This document shows positions 1 to 8,895 of a stretch of 64,000 nt of DNA, one piece after another (the stretch's first letter is position 1; each line of letters begins with the position of its first letter). This stretch comes from Verrucomicrobiota bacterium (GTDB lineage: Bacteria > Verrucomicrobiota > Lentisphaeria > JABSQK01 > JAJFLO01). The stretch spans positions 17,470-81,469 of the forward strand of contig JAJFLO010000257.1 of the NCBI GenBank assembly GCA_021772675.1, in the 5' to 3' direction. The notes under the pieces were generated by a model. The model searched no databases and was not told where the DNA came from. It saw only the letters and a list, made by a program, of their open reading frames with translations. A program made the position numbers and the translations under genes.

Positions 1-210
1 GCTAATATTTTTGATCCCTTTTTTACAACTAAAGATGTCGGGGAAGGAACTGGTCTCGGGTTGAGTATCTGTCACACAATAATCAAAAAGCATAATGGCG
101 AGATTTCTGTCAATAGCCAACCCGATGACTATACAGAATTTATAATAAAACTTTCGGCATCGACACCATCGACACATGAATCATTTGTACTGGAAACACA
201 CACAGCATAA
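1..210 (+). CDS. Histidine kinase, C-terminal end only (partial)
   Basis: The window opens inside the ATPase domain of a sensor histidine kinase; the start lies to the left. The 69 visible residues contain the F box (IFDPFFTTK) and the glycine-rich G2 box ([10 protein letters not shown]), followed by the usual last strand (HNGEISVNS) and a short tail of about 20 residues ending in HTA. The G2 glycines are intact, so ATP binding is probably retained. No receiver or HPt domain follows. The stop is TAA at 208-210. The sensor, phosphoacceptor histidine and signal cannot be judged from this piece. It is the first of several two-component proteins in the left 14 kb. Confidence 0.9.
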   Translation, partial: ANIFDPFFTTKDVGEGTGLGLSICHTIIKKHNGEISVNSQPDDYTEFIIKLSASTPSTHESFVLETHTA

Positions 211-583
211 CGTTGACTCGGAACAAACTTTGCGGCGAGAATGCTTAGATTGCCTGTATTCAATGGTTTGACGCAGATGAGCGAATGACAGTGTTAAGTT
301 CTGTTGAGCAGAATCGCGAGACAATTTAAGACTTTGAATTTAAGTGATATACGCTTTTGTAGCAGAAGAATTGTGAGAAATCTGGGTTAAATTAACGAAA
401 TAACCATAGATCATCATTGTAATATTGTTGGATAACAAGTTGAATCAATTCCAATTAAATTAAAATTTCAGATGTTATGTTGGAATATTTCGTATTTAAC
501 TGACGGTTGATAGCTTATACTATTAGTTATTTGTTGTAAAAATAAATGAACTGACTCTAACATGTAGGGATAGATATATACTT
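211..583. other. Intergenic region, no gene seen
   Basis: AT-rich spacer between the kinase end and the TonB receptor. I saw no convincing ORF, terminator hairpin or riboswitch. In particular I could not find a cobalamin-riboswitch core, although such elements often precede TonB-receptor genes. The receptor promoter must lie here, but no clear -35/-10 pair stands out. Confidence 0.5.
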
Positions 584-2818
584 GTGAACAATATTTCTCA
601 CCATATCCTGAATAGCATACCATACCCCTCCCATTTATCATTATTGTTGATGTTGATCGGTGTTTCCGGTTTAAACGCTGATAGTAATATAAATGAAAGA
701 GGTAAAGATGAATATTATCAATTGGAAACAATTATAGTCACGGCTGAAAAGCGTCCTAATGATGCTCAGAAAACACCCATATCTTTGACCACATTTACTG
801 AAAAACTTATAACCAGCACAAACATTGATGAGATTACAGATATCGCACTAAGAACTCCCGGTCTTACAATTGGCAATAACAGCAATACAAGTGCACCTGA
901 GTTGTACATTCGAGGCGTAGGGACAAGAGCTTTTAGTACAGCTTCTGACACCAGTATAGGAATTTATGTCGATGATATCTATATAAGTCGAGCTGGTGCG
1001 TTATTTTTTGATTTATTTGATCTTGAACAAATTGAAGTTCTTCGCGGACCGCAAGGAACACTATATGGGAGAAATACAATTGGCGGTGCGATTCGCATTA
1101 CAACAAAAAAACCTACAAACGAATTCCATATAGAAGAACGAATAAAAGTTGGTAATTTTAATCTATTCGATATTGCGGGGACAATTAGTGGTCCGATTAC
1201 CAAAGATATAGCATTAGGAAGGTTGTCTTACCATTTAAGAGATAGAGATGGATTTAATAAAAACATCTTTAATGAAGATAAACTTGCTGATGTCGACAGC
1301 ATTGCCAGCCGGGGAACTTTATGGTTGTTTCCAACTAATGACATTTCTCTGGAGTTAGGAGCTGATTATCAAAAAGACCGGCCAAATGCAATTGTTTATA
1401 AACCTGAAATAATCAGCAATATCAAAAACAACGGGACCGATATAGGTATATCCATAAATGATCCACCGTTTAATCACGTTGAACCTAGTAATAATTTTGA
1501 AGTAAATCATGGCAGTCGAAACACTAGTGACAAACGAGATATTTGGGGAGTATCCGGAAAACTAACCTGGGATATTGATAATCTAACGCTGATGTCTCTA
1601 AGTTCATTCCGAAAACTCGATATTGATCTTATTGATAACCCAGATGGTATAGGATTATCTTTTTTCGACCTCCTGCTCAAAAAGGAACAAAAGCAGTTTT
1701 TGCAGGAATTACGACTCTCAAATAAAAAAGGAACAGATTTCAAATGGATCGCAGGTCTATTTTATTTCCGAGAAAAATCTGCTGAACATGCAAAAGTACT
1801 TGCTGAAGACTTCTCATTACTTCTAGGCCAAGCAGACTTTAGTGCTACAAACATTTCAGAGACTAAGTCAGAGAATTTTGCCATTTTTGGGGATTTAACA
1901 TTTAGTTTAACAGATCGTTTAAATTTGAATTTGGGGATTCGTTACTCATATGAAAAAAAAGAGTTTGAATTAGAACGATTGAATAACGTGATTTTTCCAA
2001 GTTTACCAAAATCAAGTGATCAAGAAAATTGGGATGCACTGACACCTAAAATCGGTTTACAATTTCAACAGTCTGATGATTTGTTATGGTATGGGATTGT
2101 CTCAAGGGGATTTAAGAGTGGTGGCTACAATTCATTTCAAACTACTCAACCAACATTGCAAGGCCCGTTTGATCCAGAATATTTAACTGCCTATGAAATT
2201 GGTGTAAAATCCATGTGGATAGATAAACGTTTGAGATTAAATGCAGCACTATTTTATTATGAACACAAAGATTTGCAGGTTCAGACATTCATACAAAATG
2301 TTGTAGAAATTAGAAATGCAGCAAAAGCAAGAGATTTTGGGATGGAGATTGAAATTATCAATCAATTTTTACGGCGGTTGGAAATCTCAGGTAGCATTGC
2401 ATTTCTTGAAACTGAGTATACCAATTTTAAGAATTCCCCTAATAAGAATAATCCGGATGTGTCAGGAAATGCCTTGATTCGAGCTCCAAGATTTAGCTCA
2501 AACATTGCGGTTCAATATACGATTCCCATACTTAATTATGGCGAAATTAAAGCACGCTGTGAGTATCAATACCAAAGCCGCGTTTACTTAACCGAAACAA
2601 ATGAAAGTCTTTTGAGTCAGGCAGGATTTAACACAGTCAATGCAAAGTTGTCCTATATCACCGCAAATGAACGATTGTCGATAGCAATTTATGGCGAAAA
2701 TCTTACAAATGAAGAAATTATCAATGTTGCCTCGGATTTTCGCGATGACTTTGGCACAGTTGTCAGATCATTCAGTCCACCAAGAACATACGGTTTAGAA
2801 ATCACCTATCGTTATTAA
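584..2818 (+). CDS. TonB-dependent outer membrane receptor
   Basis: Predicted TonB-dependent receptor of 744 residues, which would take up a scarce ligand (ferric siderophore, cofactor or oligomer) across the outer membrane using TonB-ExbBD energy. The GTG start gives a hydrophobic leader (residues about 18-30, LSLLLMLIGVSG). A TonB-box-like segment (ETIIVTAEKR) and the plug domain follow, with the typical LRGPQGTLYGRNTIGGAI motif and TKKP (residues about 155-185). The rest is a beta barrel ending in the aromatic C-terminus (GLEITYRY) used for outer-membrane insertion. The VTAEKR...Q..PIS pattern resembles the large receptor group common in alphaproteobacteria. Length is normal and the gene is intact, unlike the second receptor at 60.6-62.6 kb. 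The next gene, 72 bp downstream on the same strand, is an NRPS, so a link to a peptide metallophore is possible but unproven. Confidence 0.9.
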   Translation: MNNISHHILNSIPYPSHLSLLLMLIGVSGLNADSNINERGKDEYYQLETIIVTAEKRPNDAQKTPISLTTFTEKLITSTNIDEITDIALRTPGLTIGNNSNTSAPELYIRGVGTRAFSTASDTSIGIYVDDIYISRAGALFFDLFDLEQIEVLRGPQGTLYGRNTIGGAIRITTKKPTNEFHIEERIKVGNFNLFDIAGTISGPITKDIALGRLSYHLRDRDGFNKNIFNEDKLADVDSIASRGTLWLFPTNDISLELGADYQKDRPNAIVYKPEIISNIKNNGTDIGISINDPPFNHVEPSNNFEVNHGSRNTSDKRDIWGVSGKLTWDIDNLTLMSLSSFRKLDIDLIDNPDGIGLSFFDLLLKKEQKQFLQELRLSNKKGTDFKWIAGLFYFREKSAEHAKVLAEDFSLLLGQADFSATNISETKSENFAIFGDLTFSLTDRLNLNLGIRYSYEKKEFELERLNNVIFPSLPKSSDQENWDALTPKIGLQFQQSDDLLWYGIVSRGFKSGGYNSFQTTQPTLQGPFDPEYLTAYEIGVKSMWIDKRLRLNAALFYYEHKDLQVQTFIQNVVEIRNAAKARDFGMEIEIINQFLRRLEISGSIAFLETEYTNFKNSPNKNNPDVSGNALIRAPRFSSNIAVQYTIPILNYGEIKARCEYQYQSRVYLTETNESLLSQAGFNTVNAKLSYITANERLSIAIYGENLTNEEIINVASDFRDDFGTVVRSFSPPRTYGLEITYRY

Positions 2819-2890
2819 TTCCGGTATTGTATATTTTTAATTCATAAACTATAAATTCTTCTAGAGGCCAAATTGCATGGCAAATAAAAT

Positions 2891-5734
2891 ATGCATGATA
2901 ACACAATAAAAACGTCCCATAGCGGGAGCAAATCGCTAGCATCTATACATCCCCTTACTGAATCTGAGAAATATAAAATCTTGAAGGTATGGAATGATAC
3001 AGACCGAAAATTTAATAATGATGGCTGGTTACATAATCAATTTGAAATGCAGGCAGAGTCTCATCCAGATAATGTTGCGATAATATTCAAGAATCAGCAA
3101 CTTTCCTGCAAACAACTCAATTATAGAGCTAACCGCCTATCTCATTTTTTAATCCACAAAGGAGTTAAGGCAAATGTCCCGGTTAGCATCTGCCTGGATC
3201 GCTCAATAGAAATGATCGTTGGCATATTGGGCATAATGAAAGCAGGAGGTGCCTATGTGCCAATTGATCCGGAAGATCCAATTGATCGAATTAATTTCAT
3301 GGTTAATGAAAGTGGCGCAAATTTATTACTCACAACAGAAAGGTTCCTAAAGAAACTACAGGTCAATAGTGAAATCATACTCATAGACAAGGAAATTGAG
3401 AATGGAAATAATAACAATCCATCAGTAAACATTTCCAAGCATAATGCCGCTTATATGTTATACACATCTGGATCAACAGGTAGACCCAAACTCGCCATAA
3501 ATACACATGGAGGCATTCTCAATCGAATATTATGGATGCAGGAAACTTTCCACTTATCAGAAATCGATAAGATACTCCAAACAGCACCTTATACCTTTGA
3601 TGTTTCGGTAGGGGAATTTTTTTGGCCACTTTTGACCGGCGCGACTTTGGTAGTAGCTGAACCCAACGCTCATAAAGATCCGGTATATATTGCAAATATT
3701 ATCCAATCGCACAAAATAACCATTATACAATTTGTTCCCGCAATGTTGGAATTATTTTTATCCGACATTGATAAAGATAAATGTCGAAGTTTAAGGTATA
3801 TCATTTGTGGCGGAGAAACACTCACAAAAACATTACACGATCATTTCTTTTCCATATTATCTACCGAGTTATATAATTCATATGGCCCAACCGAAGCTGC
3901 AATCGCTGTAACTTATTTTCGTTGTGACAAAAATAGGCCAATTGAAACCGTGGGAGTATCCATTGGTCGCCCGATTGCAAATACAAAAATTTATATTCTA
4001 AATTCCCATCTAGACCTTCTTCCGGAGGGTGTTCCGGGAGAGCTCTATATCGGTGGTGTACAAGTAGGATTAGGTTATCATAATCAGCCTAAATTGACTA
4101 AGGAAAAGTTCATCCCAAACCCATTTGACAGTGCTCATGATTCGCGATTATACCGCACTGGAGATTTAGCTAAATGGCAGCCAGATGGCAATATAGAATT
4201 TCTTGGCCGAATAGATCACCAGGTAAAAATCCGAGGGTTTCGAATCGAATTGGGGGAAATTGAATCAACACTCTCGGAGCACCCGTCAATAAGACAGGCG
4301 ATCGTATTAGCTCGTAAGAATAAGGAGAAAAACCAATTCCTCAGTGGGTATATTGTTTTTGAAGAAAGGAGGCCGCTAGGGATTTTTGAAATCCGCAGCT
4401 ATCTTGAGCAATTCCTGCCAGACTATATGATTCCGGCAAACTTTATATACCTTGAAAAATTTCCGCTTACTCCAAATGGTAAAATCGACCGCAAAAGATT
4501 GCTGGAGATTAACAATGTTGAAATGGGACTTGATTACCAAGCTCCTCAAACAAACTTACAAAGACGTTTATGTGAGATTTGGAAAAATATTCTCCCTGCA
4601 AACCGAATCGGTGTTAATGATAATTTTTTTGTCCTTGGTGGACACTCGCTGTTAGTGCCTGAACTCATCAGGCAAATCTCAGATGAAATTGGCGTAAAGA
4701 TTTCCTTTGCATCTATGTATGAAAATATGACAATTGCGGAATTAGCAAGAGAGATTAAATTAATAAAAAAAACATCCCCAAATGAGATAGAAAGCAATCA
4801 TATGAATGATTCTCGATCATTAGAAAATATATTAACTTTACAATCTGGAAACTCGAATTACTTTTCGCCCATTTTTTTCCTTCATCCACCTATTGGATCT
4901 ATAGGGTATCTTATAAATTTGGTTAAACATTTAAATCCAGATCAGCCATGTTTCGGAATACAATCACCGGCATTCAATGGCGTTAGCGAACCTTTTGATG
5001 ACATGGGAAAAATGGTAACGAGTTACTTAAAGGGGGTTAGATCTGTTCAGCCAGATGGGTCTTTTATGTTTATCGGCCACTCAAGCGGAGCATTCATTGC
5101 CTATGAAATGGCATTACAATTTCAAAACGAAGGGTTAAAAGTACCACTATTTGTTACTATCGATGAACCAGCACCCAGTTTTGGAGAACAAACTGAAAAC
5201 CCACTCATGGAGCTATTTAAACAAGAAAATCTCGGTGACAGTCCTGAGGCACTTTATTTTACTGCATGGGCAGTTGGACTAGCTCACAGCAAAGAATTGC
5301 CATTTTCATTGAATCAATTATGCGAAGTAGCAAAGGCTGAGAGATATGATCTAGTTACTAATTTCCTTAAAACCGCTGGCTTTATTCCCGAAAATGCTAA
5401 TAATAAAATGGTTGATATGATTTTAAAAATGTATGCAAATCACAGTACTGCAGAAGAAAATTACAGAAAATCGCTTCGAAATGAATCAACTAAGCTAAAA
5501 TATAAAGGTCATTCAGTATTGATTCGCTGTACTGAAGATACAACTTATGAAGGATTCGGAATTACTGAAGCGGCAGATACTTCAGAATGTGCGGGTTGGG
5601 ACGAGTTTTGTGAAGGGCCAATTGATGTTATCGGTGTACCGGGGGCAAATCATATTACAATGATTATTGAGCCTTATGTAAAAATCATGGCAGAGAAACT
5701 ACAGCCTTATCTGGACAGATTCGCAAAAAAATAG
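2891..5734 (+). CDS. Single-module NRPS: adenylation, carrier, thioesterase (no condensation domain)
   Basis: A 947-residue non-ribosomal peptide synthetase-like enzyme. Residues about 20-50 match the linker normally found between condensation and adenylation domains (ESEKYKILKVWNDT). The A domain follows with core motifs LYTSGSTGRPK (A3), YGPTEAA (A5), YRTGDLAKW (A7), KIRGFRIELGEIE (A8) and PNGKIDRKRL (A10). The carrier domain has FFVLGGHSLL, with the phosphopantetheine serine at 586. The C-terminal alpha/beta-hydrolase thioesterase has GHSSG (Ser 731) and a late GANH histidine. The aspartate of FDVS in A4 is present, which in this family usually means an alpha-amino-acid substrate rather than an aryl or keto acid. 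My hand-read specificity residues (D, V, G, Q, I, C, S, I, A, plus the A10 lysine) do not match a code I know. Known A-T-TE enzymes dimerise or release single acids. No MbtH or phosphopantetheinyl transferase gene is in the window. ATG is preceded only by a weak ribosome site. Confidence 0.9.
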   Translation: MHDNTIKTSHSGSKSLASIHPLTESEKYKILKVWNDTDRKFNNDGWLHNQFEMQAESHPDNVAIIFKNQQLSCKQLNYRANRLSHFLIHKGVKANVPVSICLDRSIEMIVGILGIMKAGGAYVPIDPEDPIDRINFMVNESGANLLLTTERFLKKLQVNSEIILIDKEIENGNNNNPSVNISKHNAAYMLYTSGSTGRPKLAINTHGGILNRILWMQETFHLSEIDKILQTAPYTFDVSVGEFFWPLLTGATLVVAEPNAHKDPVYIANIIQSHKITIIQFVPAMLELFLSDIDKDKCRSLRYIICGGETLTKTLHDHFFSILSTELYNSYGPTEAAIAVTYFRCDKNRPIETVGVSIGRPIANTKIYILNSHLDLLPEGVPGELYIGGVQVGLGYHNQPKLTKEKFIPNPFDSAHDSRLYRTGDLAKWQPDGNIEFLGRIDHQVKIRGFRIELGEIESTLSEHPSIRQAIVLARKNKEKNQFLSGYIVFEERRPLGIFEIRSYLEQFLPDYMIPANFIYLEKFPLTPNGKIDRKRLLEINNVEMGLDYQAPQTNLQRRLCEIWKNILPANRIGVNDNFFVLGGHSLLVPELIRQISDEIGVKISFASMYENMTIAELAREIKLIKKTSPNEIESNHMNDSRSLENILTLQSGNSNYFSPIFFLHPPIGSIGYLINLVKHLNPDQPCFGIQSPAFNGVSEPFDDMGKMVTSYLKGVRSVQPDGSFMFIGHSSGAFIAYEMALQFQNEGLKVPLFVTIDEPAPSFGEQTENPLMELFKQENLGDSPEALYFTAWAVGLAHSKELPFSLNQLCEVAKAERYDLVTNFLKTAGFIPENANNKMVDMILKMYANHSTAEENYRKSLRNESTKLKYKGHSVLIRCTEDTTYEGFGITEAADTSECAGWDEFCEGPIDVIGVPGANHITMIIEPYVKIMAEKLQPYLDRFAKK

Positions 5735-5746
5735 TCGCAACCGTCG

Positions 5747-7006
5747 TCAACTATTCGATACTGTAATTTCCTTAAATACCAAATCCTGAAGAAGTTTTCC
5801 TTCATTCTTTTTTGACAGTGCTTGAATTGGATCTACGGGAAGAAAAATTCGAAATATAACGCCTTCCTGTTCATTCTTCTCTGCGACCTCAATCCTGCCG
5901 CCATGATTATGCACTATAACGAATACATTAACCAGGTTTACACCAAACTCTTGAGAGTCTTTACTTCTTATGAATAATGGATCAAAAATTGATCCCAATG
6001 AATCCGAAGGTATCCCGGGTCCATCATCACTTATTTCAATAATAACAGCTTCAACGCCATTATATTGATGCTCGCATTTTGCAAGCGATATACGTACATG
6101 ACTATTTTCAGGTAAATTAATTAATTCATCTTTCAAAAGTAAGGTAAAAAGCTTCGCTAGCTTATCTGAATCACCGGAAATGGTTGGTAGTCCCTCCTCT
6201 ACAGTGTGCTCAATTTTTATACGATTTTCGTCAAATTCTCGGGTCATATTCAAACTGACGTTGTTGACAATGTCTGCAAGGTTTATTTGTTTATCGATGT
6301 CTAACGCTGTCGGCTTCAATACAAGGTCCAAATGCTGTATTAACAAATTTATTTTGTTAACGTAACTTTGAGCTGTTGCGTATAATTCTACCCAATATTT
6401 CGAATTCTTAAGATTTTCAATATCGACATTTTCCGCTTTTAGTTTTTCAGGTGTTAAATCCAGAAATGTTTTAATTGGAACCAGAGCATTCCGTATATGA
6501 TGATTTAATCCGGCGAGAAAATTACTCAAACTAACTATTTTTTCATTGTTCAGCGTTGTATGCAATAACGAAATTTTTTCATATAAAATGCGATCTTTTT
6601 CACGCTGGATTATAGCAAATTCTAACCCTTTTTTTAATATTATTTCCAGGTCTTTTATATCCCAGGGCTTGGTTATATAATGATAAATTGAACCTTTATT
6701 TACGGCATCAATCGCTGTATTCAAATCTGAATAAGCAGTTACTAAAATTCGCTGAACTTTCGGTTCTAATTTCGCTACTTTCTCTAATAGATCTACCCCT
6801 TTATCACCAGGCATGCGCTGATCACACATTAGTATTCCAATGATGTCCTTATTTTCTTGAAAAATTCTGAACCCTTCTTTTGCATTGGGTGCAGTGAATA
6901 TTCGAAATTTTTGTTGAAAAGTCCTATTGAAATACTTCAAGGAATTTATTTCATCATCTACATATAAGATTGCAAATCGTTTATAATCAAAAGAAGTGGC
7001 CATCAT
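5747..7006 (-). CDS. Receiver domain fused to a degenerate histidine kinase
   Basis: 419 residues. An N-terminal receiver domain (about 10-125; LYVDDE, phosphoacceptor Asp in ILMCDQRMPG, Thr/Lys side motifs VTAY and ITKPWD) leads into a helical H-box region (GLNHHIRNALVP) and a C-terminal ATPase-like domain. The ATPase part looks damaged: the N box reads FTLLLKDELINL without the usual central Asn, and the G2 box reads EFGVNLVNVF instead of GTGLGL. The G1 motif DDGPGIP is still present. It may therefore act as a phosphate-responsive scaffold or phosphatase rather than an autokinase. There is no transmembrane or sensor domain, so it is probably cytoplasmic. It converges with the NRPS gene, with 12 bp between stops. 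The ATG at 7006 has GGGGA eight bases upstream. Confidence 0.85.
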   Translation of the reverse strand: MMATSFDYKRFAILYVDDEINSLKYFNRTFQQKFRIFTAPNAKEGFRIFQENKDIIGILMCDQRMPGDKGVDLLEKVAKLEPKVQRILVTAYSDLNTAIDAVNKGSIYHYITKPWDIKDLEIILKKGLEFAIIQREKDRILYEKISLLHTTLNNEKIVSLSNFLAGLNHHIRNALVPIKTFLDLTPEKLKAENVDIENLKNSKYWVELYATAQSYVNKINLLIQHLDLVLKPTALDIDKQINLADIVNNVSLNMTREFDENRIKIEHTVEEGLPTISGDSDKLAKLFTLLLKDELINLPENSHVRISLAKCEHQYNGVEAVIIEISDDGPGIPSDSLGSIFDPLFIRSKDSQEFGVNLVNVFVIVHNHGGRIEVAEKNEQEGVIFRIFLPVDPIQALSKKNEGKLLQDLVFKEITVSNS

Positions 7007-7477
7007 CTACATTCCCCAGCTAATGCGTTGATATTCTAAAAGTAAAATTTAAACTTCAATTCTTTAAAAATGGAGATATTTTATGTTGTATAAAAAACAT
7101 TGCGTTGCTCTAACATAAATTTCAATAGCGCAACTATAATTGACTTTATACTGCAAGCAGTAAGTTTTTCGACATTCGTTATTCATTTCAGGCAATAATT
7201 TTACAGAAACCTGTAGAGACCCTGATGGCTGTCGGTATAGTTACAAATTTTCTGGTTTCAAACTTTGATTATGGTTTTAGGGTATACTATAATATTACGA
7301 GAGATTATTGTGACCAATTTGTGCACTGGCCATGAATAAATCAACCCTTCCAGGAAAAGTGATTTAACCTTAAAACGCCATTAATTTTAGAGCGTTTCTT
7401 TGGCACCTGTAGCTATTTATAGTTGAGGTGTGCTGAATATATTTTTTAGAACCACGATTTATTTACTAGGGAAAACT
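7007..7477. other. Divergent intergenic region with a promoter candidate
   Basis: Spacer between two divergent receiver-kinase genes. It holds a good sigma-70-like promoter on the plus strand (listed separately). Otherwise it is AT-rich, and I see no ORF with coding character or strong hairpin. Confidence 0.5.
7265..7293 (+). promoter_or_regulatory. Sigma-70-type promoter candidate
   Basis: TTGATT (7265-7270) and a perfect TATAAT (7288-7293) are separated by 17 bases, the optimal spacing. Transcription would start near 7300 and give a leader of about 180 bases before the receiver-kinase start at 7478. Seen by eye only. Confidence 0.5.
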
Positions 7478-8653
7478 ATGGTTCATGCTGAAATACAGCC
7501 AAGGATTCTTGTCATTGATGATGAATTGGGAGTACTTAAAAGTTTAAGATTCCTGATGATTGAGTATAACTATGATGTTTATACGGCCCAGACCATTTCA
7601 AAGGGTTTATCAATCTTTTCCGATTCGAAACCGAATGTAGTCATCTTGGATCTGAAATTACGGGGTGAAAGTGGTATTGAGGGATTAAAAAAAATACGGG
7701 AACTAGATAAAACTATTCCTGTAATATTACTCACTGGATATGGCTCTCTGGAAACAGCTCAGGAAGCCATTCGCTATGGGGCAAATGAGTATTTGAGTAA
7801 ACCCTTTATTCCAAATGATCTCATGCATCTCATAGACCAGTATATAAGTCGTAATAATCAAAACCAGCCAAACATTGATTCATTCAAAAAACTCAAATTA
7901 ATTAATAATGAATTAGCTGACGAAGTGGAACAAAGTAAATATATGGCGGAATTGGGTCAGCTATCAGCAGAATATGCTCATGATTTATCAAACCCCCTGA
8001 CAAGCACAATTGGATGTGTCGAATTCCTTAAAAAAATTATTATTGAATCAGAAGCAGAACTTGGTAATAAATTCAACAAAGCTGAAGAATATATCAATAT
8101 AATAAGCAGGAATACAAAACGGTGCTACGATTTATCAAAACGGTGGTTAGATTATTCAAAACGGAATATATTTGAACGTTATCCGTTGGAGATAAAGGAA
8201 GTTTTAGAAGACATTATAAACGAAATTCACATTAAAAATAGGGTTAGTTTACTTAAGGACCATAACATTGAAATAATCAGCTCCAGCGAACCAAACATTA
8301 TTTTGGGCGATAAATTACAGCTTTTTCGCGCAATTTTTAACCTTGTATTAAACGCAGTCCAAGCCCTTTCCAAAAAAGATGGTACTATTACAATCTCCTG
8401 TAAGCGAATTAAAAGGCAGGTCGAAATTAGAATCGTTGACAATGGATGCGGAATCCATCCTAAATACCTTCACCGTATATTTGATCTTTACTATACCTCA
8501 AAAACTTCACACGAATTTAAAGGCACGGGACTTGGACTTCCCATAACGAAAAAGATTGTCAAAGAACACAATGGAACGATTAGCGTTTTAAGTGAATTGG
8601 GCAAAGGAACTGAATTTAAAATAAATCTGCCTTTGTATTGCTCAGAAGACTAA
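7478..8653 (+). CDS. Receiver domain fused to histidine kinase
   Basis: 391-residue cytoplasmic two-component protein. The N-terminal receiver (ILVIDDE, Asp in VVILDLKLRG, LLTGYG, YLSKPF) is followed by a HisKA-type segment with an intact phosphoacceptor histidine (EYAHDLSNPLTS). A full ATPase domain follows: N box (FNLVLNAVQAL), G1 (VDNGCGI), F box (IFDLYYTSK) and G2 (KGTGLGLPI). This receiver-before-kinase order without an input domain suggests it is driven by another kinase through its receiver. I start it at ATG 7478, which has TAGGGA just upstream. A GTG at 7430 would add 16 hydrophobic residues (NIFFRTTIYLL) with a poorer ribosome site. Unlike its divergent neighbour at 5747-7006, all catalytic boxes are intact. 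Confidence 0.9.
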   Translation: MVHAEIQPRILVIDDELGVLKSLRFLMIEYNYDVYTAQTISKGLSIFSDSKPNVVILDLKLRGESGIEGLKKIRELDKTIPVILLTGYGSLETAQEAIRYGANEYLSKPFIPNDLMHLIDQYISRNNQNQPNIDSFKKLKLINNELADEVEQSKYMAELGQLSAEYAHDLSNPLTSTIGCVEFLKKIIIESEAELGNKFNKAEEYINIISRNTKRCYDLSKRWLDYSKRNIFERYPLEIKEVLEDIINEIHIKNRVSLLKDHNIEIISSSEPNIILGDKLQLFRAIFNLVLNAVQALSKKDGTITISCKRIKRQVEIRIVDNGCGIHPKYLHRIFDLYYTSKTSHEFKGTGLGLPITKKIVKEHNGTISVLSELGKGTEFKINLPLYCSED

Positions 8654-8895
8654 GCAACAGCTAGCTAAATGAAATCATAGAATACTAAAATCTTCCTCTA
8701 CTGCCCAATTCATTCATTGTCGAAATTTAAGTACTATTTACTTACCAAGGGACGATTATACTCAAACCTCATTATAATCCTTATAGATTAATATATAATT
8801 CCTTATACGCTCAATTTCATTTTGTGATATTCGATTGAAAACCCATTTTGGCAAATTAATTTGGTGCTTTAATACATACAATGATAGGGACAACA

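Noticed and set aside
211..583. Cobalamin or other riboswitch before the TonB receptor
   Set aside because: I looked for the conserved core and a sequestering hairpin and found neither.
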